A stretch of DNA of 64,000 nt, taken from contig CANNEA010000007.1 in assembly GCA_947503525.1 (NCBI GenBank), positions 62,001 to 126,000 of the forward strand, in the 5' to 3' direction. Under the pieces are notes generated by a model. The model saw nothing but the letters and a program-made list of their open reading frames with translations. It did not search any database and had not been told where the DNA came from. This document shows, piece by piece, positions 18,691-27,879 of this stretch. Each line of letters opens with the position of its first letter. Within the stretch, counting starts at the first letter, position 1. This stretch comes from an uncultured Carboxylicivirga sp. Its GTDB lineage: Bacteria > Bacteroidota > Bacteroidia > Bacteroidales > Marinilabiliaceae. Both the position numbers and the translations under genes were made by a program.

Positions 18691-20061
18691 TTAAGCAAAT
18701 AAAAATTTAAATGCTTCTTCTATTTTATTGGCTTTGACTACCTGAATATCAAACTTTGTAAGATCAATGCCTTTAACAAAAGCGGGTACAATTATAGTTT
18801 TAAATCCAAGCTTAGCAGCCTCACTTACTCTTTGATCTAATCTCGTTACAGGACGAATTTCACCTGACAGTCCAACTTCCCCAGTCATGCACACTTCCGG
18901 AGAAATAGCCATATCCATATTTGATGACAATACAGCCGTGATTACCGCTAAATCAATCGCTGGATCATTGACCTTTAAACCACCGGCTATGTTCAAAAAC
19001 ACATCCTTCGCTGCTAATTTAAACCCTGCACGCTTCTCCAAAACTGCCAGAAGCATATTCAAACGACGTAAATCAAATCCAGTAACTGAGCGCTGCGGAT
19101 TGCCATATGCGGCAGTACTTGCAAGCGCTTGAACCTCTATTAAAAACGGACGCACTCCTTCCAATGCTGCCGAAATAGCTACTCCACTCATTTGTTTATG
19201 CTGAGTTGCCAACAGCAATTCTGAAGGATTACTTACCTCCCGAAGGCCGCTTCCCAACATTTCAAAAATACCGATCTCGTTAGTTGAACCAAACCTGTTT
19301 TTGATCGAACGTAAAATTCGATACATATGATGACGATCCCCTTCAAACTGAAGCACAACATCCACCATATGTTCCAATACCTTTGGCCCGGCTAAACTAC
19401 CTTCTTTATTTATATGACCTATTAGAAATACAGGTAGGTTCTTTTCTTTACAAACCCGAAGTATAGTAGCTGTACATTCTCTTATTTGCGATACACTTCC
19501 AGGTGCAGATTCTATCCTTTCGGTTTCCAGAGTCTGAACACTATCGATGACTAATACGTCTGGCTGTGTGTTTTCAATATGATTTAATATATGCTCTACC
19601 AGTACTTCGCTAACAACATGACAATTTTCTGCTGAAGATGTTGATATGCGATCAGCCCTTAATTTTATTTGCTGAGGACTTTCTTCACCTGAAACATAGA
19701 GCACTTTAACTCCCGGTAAATTCAACGCAGTTTGCAACACTAATGTAGATTTACCAATACCCGGTTCTCCTCCAATTAACACCATAGCACCTGGTACCAA
19801 TCCCCCACCGAGAACCCTATCCAATTCTTCATTCCCTGTGCCTAAACGCGGCAGCTCTTCAACAGAAACCTCCGAAACAGGCATTGGTTTTGTTCTTTCA
19901 GAAAGAACAGTGCCAGGTCGCGAATTCTTTTTTGAAACTCCTGTTATTTTCGTTTCCTCAATAAAAGTATTCCACTCATTACAAGAGTAGCATTTCCCTA
20001 CCCACTTTGGCGATTCGGAACCGCAATTTTGACAAACAAAAACCGATTTTGTCTTAGCCAT
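18691..20061 (-). CDS. radA: DNA repair protein RadA
   Basis: RecA-related ATPase that promotes branch migration during recombinational repair. An N-terminal four-Cys zinc finger (CQNCG...CYSC) covers residues 10-27. Walker A GGEPGIGKST lies near residue 97 and the RadA-specific KNRFG motif near 255. The C-terminal third is a Lon-protease-like domain (SLGEIRPV-like segment near 405). At 456 residues the length is standard. It shares one base with the upstream rfaE2 gene, so the two are probably cotranscribed. Confidence 0.96.
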   Translation of the reverse strand: MAKTKSVFVCQNCGSESPKWVGKCYSCNEWNTFIEETKITGVSKKNSRPGTVLSERTKPMPVSEVSVEELPRLGTGNEELDRVLGGGLVPGAMVLIGGEPGIGKSTLVLQTALNLPGVKVLYVSGEESPQQIKLRADRISTSSAENCHVVSEVLVEHILNHIENTQPDVLVIDSVQTLETERIESAPGSVSQIRECTATILRVCKEKNLPVFLIGHINKEGSLAGPKVLEHMVDVVLQFEGDRHHMYRILRSIKNRFGSTNEIGIFEMLGSGLREVSNPSELLLATQHKQMSGVAISAALEGVRPFLIEVQALASTAAYGNPQRSVTGFDLRRLNMLLAVLEKRAGFKLAAKDVFLNIAGGLKVNDPAIDLAVITAVLSSNMDMAISPEVCMTGEVGLSGEIRPVTRLDQRVSEAAKLGFKTIIVPAFVKGIDLTKFDIQVVKANKIEEAFKFLFA

Positions 20062-20579
20062 TACATGGAGCTTTTAATTTTTTCAACAATACTTGTGGTT
20101 GAAAACCCTTTTACAAAATCAATCGTTTCAACTGAACCTCCTTTAGCCGTCACCACATCGTAACCAACAATATCTTCTGCCTTATAATCACTTCCCTTAA
20201 CTAAGATGTCAGGTTGAAGACTCTTAATTAACTCATATGGCGTGTCCTCATCAAAAAACACGACCAAATCGATAAATTGCATGGCAGCTAATAAGATGGC
20301 TCTGGACATTTCATCCACAACAGGTCGATTCTCTCCTTTAAGCCGACGTACCGAATTATCAGTATTTAAACCTAAAACTAGTTTTGTTCCTAAATCTTTT
20401 GCTTTTGATAGATAATCGATATGGCCACGATGAACAATATCAAAACAGCCATTGGTAAATGCAATCTTCTGACCTTCTTTATCCCAATCCTTAACAATTG
20501 CGATGGCCTCTTCTCTGCTTTTTATTTTACTTTCTATTCGTTGTAACTCCGTCATGAATGCATTTTTCTTTAAAAACAA
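20061..20579 (-). CDS. rfaE2: D-glycero-beta-D-manno-heptose 1-phosphate adenylyltransferase
   Basis: Activates heptose-1-phosphate to ADP-heptose for lipopolysaccharide core or other heptose glycans. It is the single-domain form (172 residues) equivalent to the C-terminal half of HldE. The cytidylyltransferase-type motifs are [13 protein letters not shown] near residues 37-49 and LVLGLNTD near 66, plus LKGENRPV. The start at 20579 has a GAGG-like sequence upstream; an internal ATG at 20555 ([10 protein letters not shown]) is an equally reasonable start. It overlaps radA by one base. Confidence 0.92.
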   Translation of the reverse strand: MFLKKNAFMTELQRIESKIKSREEAIAIVKDWDKEGQKIAFTNGCFDIVHRGHIDYLSKAKDLGTKLVLGLNTDNSVRRLKGENRPVVDEMSRAILLAAMQFIDLVVFFDEDTPYELIKSLQPDILVKGSDYKAEDIVGYDVVTAKGGSVETIDFVKGFSTTSIVEKIKSSM

Positions 20580-20604
20580 TTGTTTTTCACCTCAATACCA
20601 AAGG

Positions 20605-20642
20605 TATAAAAATAGTAATACCCCGGCTGCAAACCGAGGTAT
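20605..20642 (-). terminator. Probable terminator after panCD
   Basis: On the minus strand a 9-bp stem with one mismatch (ATACCTCGG / CCGGGGTAT) is followed by a T-rich ACTATTTTTA stretch. It lies 31 bp after the panD stop. A second short palindrome (ATACCAAAGGTAT at 20595-20607) follows. Confidence 0.55.
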
Positions 20643-20672
20643 CAAAATATTATTCCGAAATGATATATTCTT

Positions 20673-21023
20673 TTAAACTAACAAGTTTGTAGCCGTATCA
20701 GGAAAAATGAAAGTAGGCTTAAACTTCTTCGCTTCTTCCAGCCCCATTGTACAATAAGTAATTATTATTACCACATCGCCAACAGCAACTTTACGAGCAG
20801 CAGCACCATTTAAACAAATAACTCCTGAACCGCGCTCTCCTCTTATCACATACGTTTCAATTCGTTCGCCATTATTATTGTTAACGACCTGAACTTTTTC
20901 ATTTTCAATAATATTGGCTGCATCCATCAAGTCTTCATCGATGGTTATACTACCAACATAATTCAAGTTGGCCTCTGTCACTGAAACATTGTGCAATTTA
21001 GATTTAACTAACTCAATATTCAT
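20673..21023 (-). CDS. panD: Aspartate 1-decarboxylase proenzyme
   Basis: Makes beta-alanine from aspartate for pantothenate and coenzyme A synthesis. The proenzyme self-cleaves between Gly24 and Ser25 to form the pyruvoyl cofactor; the matching YVGSITID motif sits at residues 22-29. At 116 residues it has the normal length, and the [10 protein letters not shown] segment is typical. Its start overlaps the end of panC by 11 bp, so the two are translationally coupled and supply both substrates for the same pathway. Confidence 0.96.
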   Translation of the reverse strand: MNIELVKSKLHNVSVTEANLNYVGSITIDEDLMDAANIIENEKVQVVNNNNGERIETYVIRGERGSGVICLNGAAARKVAVGDVVIIITYCTMGLEEAKKFKPTFIFPDTATNLLV

Positions 21024-21873
21024 GATCAGTATTTTTGTAAGTCACGTTATCAATCAATCTTATTTCACCGGCAAACACTGCAATACAACCAACAATGTAA
21101 GCACTCTCGTTCCAATTGTCAATTGTTTGCAGACTATTTCCGTCAACAATTTCAAAGTATTCAACCTCAAGTCCTTCAACCTGATTTATCCGCTTAAATA
21201 CTTTCAACTTTATTTCTTCAATAGTTGTTTCCGGTACAAAGTTACAAGAATCAAATAAAGTACGCGCAATCACCGAAGCATTTTTTCGTTGCTCTTTGTT
21301 AAGTAAGGTATTTCGCGAACTCATCGCTAACCCATTTTCCTCTCTAACAATCTGACATGGAACAATTTCAACATCCAACTGCAATTGCTTAACCATATTT
21401 TTAATAATGGCCAATTGTTGAAAATCTTTAAGGCCGAAATAGGCTTTATTTGGAGTTACCATTTCGAACAATCTACTCACAACCTGCGCCACTCCATTAA
21501 AGTGTCCCTGTCGGTATTTACCCTCCATAACAGTTTCTAAATCGCCGAAATCAAATCGGCGTTTATCTTCTTCAGGGTATACCTCTTTAACAGATGGTGC
21601 AAAAAGAAGTTCACAATTTACACTCTCCAACAGCTGTGCATCTTTATCCAGATCTCGTGGATAACGCTCCAGGTCTTTAGCATTATTAAACTGATTTGGA
21701 TTGACAAATACGCTTGCCAAAACAAAATCACATTCTGATACTGCCTGTTTTACCAGTGTGAGATGCCCGGTATGCAGGGCCCCCATAGTAGGCACAAAAC
21801 CTATTTGCTTCCCTTTTCTAATTTCGGCATCTAAAACCTCACGCAGTTCTGCGATTGTCTTAACTATTTTCAT
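21013..21873 (-). CDS. panC: Pantothenate synthetase (pantoate--beta-alanine ligase)
   Basis: Joins pantoate and beta-alanine using ATP. I choose the start at 21873 ([11 protein letters not shown]), because the 15 extra residues possible from 21918 are not family-like. Motifs are [15 protein letters not shown] (HxGH nucleotide site) near residues 28-42, FVNPNQFN near 61, [10 protein letters not shown] near 145 and the KMSKS-like AMSSRN near 185. The gene lies upstream of and overlaps panD. It is divergent from the GlgA-like gene, a neighbour order seen across Bacteroidota. Confidence 0.95.
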   Translation of the reverse strand: MKIVKTIAELREVLDAEIRKGKQIGFVPTMGALHTGHLTLVKQAVSECDFVLASVFVNPNQFNNAKDLERYPRDLDKDAQLLESVNCELLFAPSVKEVYPEEDKRRFDFGDLETVMEGKYRQGHFNGVAQVVSRLFEMVTPNKAYFGLKDFQQLAIIKNMVKQLQLDVEIVPCQIVREENGLAMSSRNTLLNKEQRKNASVIARTLFDSCNFVPETTIEEIKLKVFKRINQVEGLEVEYFEIVDGNSLQTIDNWNESAYIVGCIAVFAGEIRLIDNVTYKNTDHEY

Positions 21874-22031
21874 CACTTCTATAATTTCCTGACACCCGAA
21901 TAAAAAAATCCGCGCCAAAGTAACAAAATATGAGTCACACTTTAATTGCTTTCTAGCAAAAATCCACCTGCCCTTTCGTTTTTTATTTTACACAAGTACT
22001 CTTCAACAAGCTTTTGACATCCTATCTTTAT

Positions 22032-22061
22032 TTGCTGAGAAGTATATTTTTCGTACTTTTG
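22032..22061 (+). promoter_or_regulatory. Bacteroidota-type promoter for the GlgA-like gene
   Basis: TTG at 22032-22034, a 19-bp spacer and TACTTTTG at 22054-22061 match the -33/-7 consensus (TTG, TAnnTTTG). It lies 35 bp before the start at 22096, giving a short leader. Confidence 0.75.
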
Positions 22062-22095
22062 CATTTGCAAATTACACTACTACCAGAAAAAAGAA

Positions 22096-22902
22096 ATGGA
22101 AAAAGCCAAAGTCTTATTCATCTCACAGGAAATAACACCTTATCTACCAGAAAGCGAAATGTCGAAAATCGGTAGGTATTTACCACAAGGAATTCAGGAA
22201 CTTGGAAAAGAAATTCGGACTTTTATGCCTCGTTTTGGTTGCATAAATGAACGAAGAAACCAATTACACGAAGTAATTCGTCTATCAGGGATGAACCTGA
22301 TTATTGATGACACTGACCATCCGCTGATAATAAAGGTTGCCTCTATCCAAGCAGCTCGTATGCAGGTTTATTTTATCGATAATGAGGACTATTTCCAGAG
22401 AAAGTCAACTTTAACCGATGGTGATGGTGAAGAGTTTGAAGATAACGATGAAAGAACAATCTTTTTTGCACGTGGAGCATTAGAGACAACCAAAAAATTG
22501 AGATGGGCACCTGACGTTGTTCATTGCAATGGATGGTTTACTGCCTTAGCACCATTATATATTAAGAAAGCAATGAATGAGGATCCTCATTTTGCTAACT
22601 CCAAAGTTGTATACACCATTTATGACAATGAATTCACTAATAAATGGGATGACAACTTTAAGGAAAAGTTAAAAATTGATGGCGTTGAGGATTCCGATCT
22701 CGAAATTCTCGAAAAAAGCGATTACATTCACCTTTCAAAATTAGCCATTGCAATGTCTGATGGAATAATACAGGGAAGTGAAAACATCAACCCTGAACTT
22801 AGCGAATTTATCAAGGAAAGCGGAAAACCATTTTTGACTTATCATGATGAAGAAAGCTATGTTGAAGCCTACAATGAATTTTATGACTCATTGCTTGATT
22901 AA
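22096..22902 (+). CDS. Short glycogen/starch synthase-like protein (GT5 N-terminal domain only)
   Basis: Matches the N-terminal Rossmann half of GlgA: KVLFISQEITPYLPES at residues 4-19, PRFGCINERR near 50 and the DVVHCNGWFTALAP segment near 140. Full GlgA is about 480 residues, and the C-terminal ADP-glucose-binding domain is absent here; the sequence simply ends at 268 residues with no sign of a frameshift. The KxGG sugar-nucleotide motif is altered to SKIGR. Similar short forms occur next to panC in other Bacteroidota, so this is probably a fixed variant with a non-classical role. It is followed by DUF4270 after 15 bp. Confidence 0.8.
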   Translation: MEKAKVLFISQEITPYLPESEMSKIGRYLPQGIQELGKEIRTFMPRFGCINERRNQLHEVIRLSGMNLIIDDTDHPLIIKVASIQAARMQVYFIDNEDYFQRKSTLTDGDGEEFEDNDERTIFFARGALETTKKLRWAPDVVHCNGWFTALAPLYIKKAMNEDPHFANSKVVYTIYDNEFTNKWDDNFKEKLKIDGVEDSDLEILEKSDYIHLSKLAIAMSDGIIQGSENINPELSEFIKESGKPFLTYHDEESYVEAYNEFYDSLLD

Positions 22903-22917
22903 CAATTCAACCTCCTT

Positions 22918-24726
22918 ATGAAGAACATATCATTGAAAAATATATTTTCACTTAAAACAGGCCAATTATTAATTATTGGCCTTCTTTCTTTATCCGCCTG
23001 TAAAGATGAACCAACGCGATTAGCAGGTAATGTTTTGCCTGAAGGTGAGATTATTATTGGACTTAATTACGATGAGCACCAAATAATGGGTCAAAATGTA
23101 GGACGCGATGCTGTTCTGACCAGCGATGCAGATTATGGTTTATTTGGAGCCTTTAATGATTCTGTCTTTGGTCTTTCCAAAGCTGAGTTCGTAACCGATT
23201 TTTCAATCGGAGCCAGAGTTGCGATACGATCTATTATTACCAACGGTGTATATACGGATGGTGAAGATGGAATTTACTCTGATACAGTTACATGGGGAAA
23301 GTTTAACAACAACGACCCCAAGTATGATGATGTATGGCGTGTTGATAGTGTAGTGCTTAACCTTCAATATCAGTTTAACGATTGGTATGGCGACATGTTT
23401 AACGAGCAAAAACTAAGCGTTTACGAAGTAAGTTCGTCATTAGGTTCGAACTCAACAGAGTACTACAGCAATTCAGACGTTCCGGTATTGAGTATGCCGA
23501 TTGGCGAAAAAATGGTACATCCTAATGACGATGTGCCTGATTCATTAAAAAACAAAACAGATGATCGATGGACTAATCCTAAAACCCTGTGGCAATACCC
23601 GGATAGTCTTTTGAGCTATCCTCAATACTTATGGGATGTAGTAAGGATTGACTCAAGCATGAATGATTGGGATGGAGGTAGCTATAGTGCCCACACCAAC
23701 AGAACCAAGTATTGGAATATAAAACTGAATGATGATGTAGCGAACCGTTTTTTTAACATTGATAGTGTTTCATTATTAAGCACAAACGGTTTTCAAGGTC
23801 ATTTTAGTGGTGTATTGGTAACACCGGAAAGTAACACTTCGGAAGTAGGTAGTTTAACCCGAATTAATTTATTTGGAAGCACAACAGTGTTAGCTAGCCA
23901 TATTACTCTTCATTATTCGAGAGAATACAAGTACGTTAATTCCGAATCTGAATTAAGAGACACTTTAATGAATGGCTTTTATAATTTCCCAATTAACGTG
24001 GAAAATGTAAGATTTAACAGGTACCAGCACCTTCCCGACGAACGAATTAAATTCAATGATGAAAGTAGTCAAAGCCTTTACATTCAAGGAATGGCCGGCG
24101 TGTATTCTAAATTCAGCTTTCCAGAAGAAGTACGCCATTGGGCGGATTCTCTGTCATTAATTGCTGCCAATAAATTGGAGGGCGAACCTTATAGAACAGC
24201 AAGTAATATTGAAATACTTCTTGAAGTGGATACTCTTAGCTATCCAAGTGATGAAGGTGGCATACAGCGCTACCCTACTCCTTCAAGTCTAACTATTTTA
24301 TGGGAAGGCGATGATGGCAAACTCACAACACCGATCTATAATACTGTTGTTAATGGCCAATCGATATCGAGCCCAATTTTTGGTAGTGATGCTTCATCAA
24401 CAGGGAGTCGAAGCGGTGTAGGAGAACAAGTTGTTCGACAAGTTGAGAATGAAGATGGAACATACAGGTATGAATATTTATATCGCTTTATCCTTCGTGC
24501 TGATTACTTCAACTATATAATGAGAACTTTGGATGAGACGAGATATGAGCAAGACTTAAGTGAAGAAGAATTCTTAGAGGAATTCCGTCGTGTATTCAAA
24601 AATGAGTTTTATATCGGACCTACTTCCACAACTGCTGATTTCCGAAGAGTTAAACTATTCAATGGCTCTCACAAAAAGAAACCGATAAAGATGAATATTA
24701 AGTACTACCATTATCAACCCAGGTAG
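22918..24726 (+). CDS. DUF4270 family lipoprotein
   Basis: A 602-residue exported lipoprotein with a signal peptide and a lipobox-type Cys (LSAC) near residue 28. It resembles the Bacteroidota family DUF4270, which typically follows the short GlgA-like gene. The body is beta-rich with many Tyr, Asn and Asp residues and no catalytic motif I can name. It is probably at the outer membrane or surface. The gene begins 15 bp after its neighbour and ends at a strong hairpin, so the pair forms an operon. Confidence 0.75.
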   Translation: MKNISLKNIFSLKTGQLLIIGLLSLSACKDEPTRLAGNVLPEGEIIIGLNYDEHQIMGQNVGRDAVLTSDADYGLFGAFNDSVFGLSKAEFVTDFSIGARVAIRSIITNGVYTDGEDGIYSDTVTWGKFNNNDPKYDDVWRVDSVVLNLQYQFNDWYGDMFNEQKLSVYEVSSSLGSNSTEYYSNSDVPVLSMPIGEKMVHPNDDVPDSLKNKTDDRWTNPKTLWQYPDSLLSYPQYLWDVVRIDSSMNDWDGGSYSAHTNRTKYWNIKLNDDVANRFFNIDSVSLLSTNGFQGHFSGVLVTPESNTSEVGSLTRINLFGSTTVLASHITLHYSREYKYVNSESELRDTLMNGFYNFPINVENVRFNRYQHLPDERIKFNDESSQSLYIQGMAGVYSKFSFPEEVRHWADSLSLIAANKLEGEPYRTASNIEILLEVDTLSYPSDEGGIQRYPTPSSLTILWEGDDGKLTTPIYNTVVNGQSISSPIFGSDASSTGSRSGVGEQVVRQVENEDGTYRYEYLYRFILRADYFNYIMRTLDETRYEQDLSEEEFLEEFRRVFKNEFYIGPTSTTADFRRVKLFNGSHKKKPIKMNIKYYHYQPR

Positions 24727-24748
24727 CAATTTAAAGATACTATAGATT

Positions 24749-24777
24749 AAAAGGATGCCAATTGGCATCCTTTTTTT
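24749..24777 (+). terminator. Intrinsic terminator after DUF4270 gene
   Basis: An 11-bp self-complementary sequence (AAGGATGCCAATTGGCATCC) is followed by seven T. It ends the two-gene plus-strand operon. Confidence 0.88.
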
Positions 24778-24933
24778 GTAACCTTTCAAAGGCAAGCTTA
24801 CACTTCCTTATTAAATACATCAATATTATGCGTTTTACTTACCAAATACTTTCTTATTGTTTTTTTATTGTTTTAAAGTAAGTATCTTTTATACTTTAGC
24901 GTGCAATTAAAAAGCATTTACTGATATTAGAAA

Positions 24934-26937
24934 ATGAAGGATCTGCGCTCCTTAACTGAAAATGAAATACTTGTACTAGAACGCAACAACAATACTTGCT
25001 CAGATTGGAGTAAGGTTTCTGTTGTATCAGAATTTACATCTGAAAGTATTCGAAACACAAACTTTTCAGGTAATATTAAACTAGGGAGCTTTAATTCAGT
25101 ATTTTCTTTTCCAGGAGGGGTGAAAAAGAAAGCTGGCATTTCGAATGCTACGATTCATAATTGCACCATAGAATCCGATTCCTATATAAATCAAGTAAAA
25201 AATCACATTGCTAATTATTATATTAAAAGCAATGTAATTATTGAAAACGTTGATTCGATCAACACTGAGAAAAAATCATGCTTTGGAAATGGTGTTAAAG
25301 TATCTGCTTTAAATGAGGCAGGCGGTCGAGAAATTTCTATCTATAATGAACTCTCTGCACACACTGCCTACATCATGGCCTTATATCGTCATCGGCCAAA
25401 ATTAATTGAACAATTACAAAAACTTATTGACGGCTATCGCGATAATATCTGTAGCGATATTGGCACCATTGAAACAGGTGCTAAACTAATTAACTGCCGC
25501 ACAATTATTGACACCAATATTGGCCCGTATGCTGTTGTTGAAGGCATTTATCGGCTTGAGAATGGTTCAATCAATAGCTCAAAGGAAGACCCTAGTTACT
25601 TTGGCCCCGGTATTATTGCCGAAAATTTTGTGGCCACTTCAGGTTCAAAAGTGAGTGATGGCGCCTTAGTCAGCAAATGTTTTATTGGACAAGGCTGTGA
25701 ATTAAGCAAACAATATTCTGCTGAGAATTCCGTATTTTTCGCCAATAGTCAAGGTTTTCATGGCGAAGCCTGCTCAATATTTGCAGGTCCTTATACCGTA
25801 ACACATCATAAATCCACATTATTGATTGCAGGTTACTTCTCCTTTATGAATGCGGGAAGTGGTTCAAACCAAAGTAATCACATGTATAAACTGGGCCCTA
25901 TTCATCAAGGGGTACTGGAACGAGGTTCTAAAACAACCAGTGATTCATATATTTTATGGCCGGCCAGGATTGGGGCATTCTCCCTAGTTATGGGTCGACA
26001 TTATCGAAATCCAGACACTTCGTTACTACCATTCTCTTATTTGATAGAGAATAAGGATGAAAGCCTTTTGGCACCTGCTGTCAACTTAAGAAGTGTAGGA
26101 ACCATCAGAGATGCCAGAAAATGGCCAAAGCGGGATAAACGAAAAGACACAAAACTATTGGACTTTATTAATTTCAATTTATTAAGTCCATTTACCATAC
26201 AAAAGATGTTGGGTGGGAAACGTGCTTTAAAGCAACTTAAAGACTCATGCGGCCCAACATTGGATTATTACATGTACAACAGCGTAAAAATTACAAACAC
26301 GGCGCTGGAACGTGGATTGAAACTATATAACGTAGGCATCATCAAATTTTTAGGGAATGCGCTTATAAAAAAGCTAGAAGACATTACCTTTGCCAATTCG
26401 GAAGAATTAAGGAAAAGCCTTGCTCCAAATACACCTTATGGTAAAGGTGAATGGATAGACATGGCTGGCCTGCTCGTACCGAATGAAAGGGTAATGGCCC
26501 TTTTGGATGATCTTGAGAACGGTAACATATCGGATTTAACAATGTTAAATCAACGATATGAATCGTTGCATATCAACTATTTTGATTATGCCTGGAATTG
26601 GTGTTTGGATGTATTTAAGCAAGAATTTGGACTTGATTTCTCATACGTGGAAATAGATCAACTTCTGGCTTTTATTGATGATTGGAAAAAGAGTGTAATC
26701 GATTTAGATAATATGTTGTATGCTGATGCCCAAAAGGAGTTTACTTTAAACAACCAGACGGGATTTGGCATTGATGGCTCAGAAGAAACACGAACCATGG
26801 ATTTTGAACAGGTACGTGGCGAATTTGAAAGCCATCCGGCCGTGCAAGATATCCGAAATCATATTCGGGTGAAGAGCAGACTTGGCGATGATCTAAAAGA
26901 GAGGCTTATCCTTTGTAAGAAGAGAGATAAACCTTAA
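24934..26937 (+). CDS. DUF4954 family protein (beta-helix-like)
   Basis: A 667-residue cytosolic protein resembling the Bacteroidota family DUF4954. The N-terminal two thirds contain many short repeats with Gly, Asn and Ile in a pattern like a left-handed or pectate-lyase-like beta-helix (for example IGPYAVVEGIYRLENGS and GALVSKCFIGQGCELS), reminiscent of sugar-nucleotide acyltransferases. The C-terminal third is helical. It is followed after 12 bp by nagB and then glmS, so a role in amino-sugar metabolism is a reasonable inference, but activity is undefined. Confidence 0.75.
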   Translation: MKDLRSLTENEILVLERNNNTCSDWSKVSVVSEFTSESIRNTNFSGNIKLGSFNSVFSFPGGVKKKAGISNATIHNCTIESDSYINQVKNHIANYYIKSNVIIENVDSINTEKKSCFGNGVKVSALNEAGGREISIYNELSAHTAYIMALYRHRPKLIEQLQKLIDGYRDNICSDIGTIETGAKLINCRTIIDTNIGPYAVVEGIYRLENGSINSSKEDPSYFGPGIIAENFVATSGSKVSDGALVSKCFIGQGCELSKQYSAENSVFFANSQGFHGEACSIFAGPYTVTHHKSTLLIAGYFSFMNAGSGSNQSNHMYKLGPIHQGVLERGSKTTSDSYILWPARIGAFSLVMGRHYRNPDTSLLPFSYLIENKDESLLAPAVNLRSVGTIRDARKWPKRDKRKDTKLLDFINFNLLSPFTIQKMLGGKRALKQLKDSCGPTLDYYMYNSVKITNTALERGLKLYNVGIIKFLGNALIKKLEDITFANSEELRKSLAPNTPYGKGEWIDMAGLLVPNERVMALLDDLENGNISDLTMLNQRYESLHINYFDYAWNWCLDVFKQEFGLDFSYVEIDQLLAFIDDWKKSVIDLDNMLYADAQKEFTLNNQTGFGIDGSEETRTMDFEQVRGEFESHPAVQDIRNHIRVKSRLGDDLKERLILCKKRDKP

Positions 26938-26949
26938 AATAGATTACAA

Positions 26950-27753
26950 ATGAGATTAATTGTTGAACCGGACTATAAAGCAATGTCGGAATGGACTGCA
27001 GCTTATATAGCCCAAAAAATTAACAAGCACCAAGGAGAGCATCCTATAGTGCTAGGATTACCAACGGGATCATCTCCCATGGGAACCTACAAAGAATTAA
27101 TTCGATTGCATAGGGAAGGAAAAGTATCTTTTCAAAACGTAATCACCTTCAACATGGATGAGTATAGAGAAATCCCCAGGGAACACTCTCAAAGTTATTA
27201 TTCATTTATGTGGGAGAATTTTTTTAGCCATATTGATATAAAGCCTGAGAACACCAACTTGCTTAATGGGCAAGCTGAGGATGCAGAAGCGGAATGTCAG
27301 CGCTATGAAAATAAAATAAAAGAAGTTGGAGGCATTGATTTGTTTATGGGCGGAATTGGTCCCGACGGTCATTTAGCTTTCAACGAACCGGGATCATCAT
27401 TACAATCCCGAACAAGGGTTAAAACGTTAACCTATGATACCATTTTAGCTAATTCACGCTTCTTTAATCATGATCCTGATCAGGTCCCTAAGACAGCTTT
27501 AACCGTTGGAGTTGGAACTGTTTTGGATGCTAAAGAAGTATTGATAATTGTAAATGGTCATAATAAAGCGAGAGCTTTACAACATGCTGTTGAAGAAGGA
27601 ATCAATCACATGTGGACAATCAGTGCATTGCAAATGCATGCCAAGGGTATAATTGTTTGTGACGAAGCTGCCACTCATGAGTTAAAAGTGGGTACCTATC
27701 GTTATTTTAAAGACATTGAAAAAGACAATTTATCACCCGATAGTCTATGGTAA
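26950..27753 (+). CDS. nagB: Glucosamine-6-phosphate deaminase
   Basis: Converts glucosamine-6-phosphate to fructose-6-phosphate and ammonia, the reverse of GlmS. At 267 residues it matches E. coli NagB. Motifs are [17 protein letters not shown] near residues 36-52, FNMDEY near 69-74 with the catalytic Asp, and [17 protein letters not shown] near 135-151. It follows the DUF4954 gene by 12 bp and is separated from glmS by a terminator hairpin. Having synthesis and breakdown enzymes adjacent implies separate control of the two directions. Confidence 0.96.
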   Translation: MRLIVEPDYKAMSEWTAAYIAQKINKHQGEHPIVLGLPTGSSPMGTYKELIRLHREGKVSFQNVITFNMDEYREIPREHSQSYYSFMWENFFSHIDIKPENTNLLNGQAEDAEAECQRYENKIKEVGGIDLFMGGIGPDGHLAFNEPGSSLQSRTRVKTLTYDTILANSRFFNHDPDQVPKTALTVGVGTVLDAKEVLIIVNGHNKARALQHAVEEGINHMWTISALQMHAKGIIVCDEAATHELKVGTYRYFKDIEKDNLSPDSLW

Positions 27754-27802
27754 TCAAAAAAGGTTAACTTTTTAGCCTTTATAACATTATATTCACTGTG
27801 CG

Positions 27803-27838
27803 AAGAGGAATTCTTATTAGAATTCCTCTTTCTTTTTC
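27803..27838 (+). terminator. Intrinsic terminator between nagB and glmS
   Basis: A 12-bp perfect stem (AAGAGGAATTCT, loop TATT) is followed by TCTTTTTCTC. It separates nagB from glmS, which starts 41 bp downstream. Confidence 0.8.
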
Positions 27839-27879
27839 TCAAAGCATAATTTAAAAGGATAGAAATTAAAAAATAATAT

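Noticed and set aside
22903-22917. Frameshifted remainder of a full-length GlgA downstream of the short gene
   Set aside because: The next 15 bp lead straight into the DUF4270 lipoprotein gene and no frame there encodes a GT domain.
27754-27879. Possible glmS ribozyme between nagB and glmS
   Set aside because: The 126-bp gap contains a simple 12-bp terminator hairpin and no room or conserved core for the glmS ribozyme.
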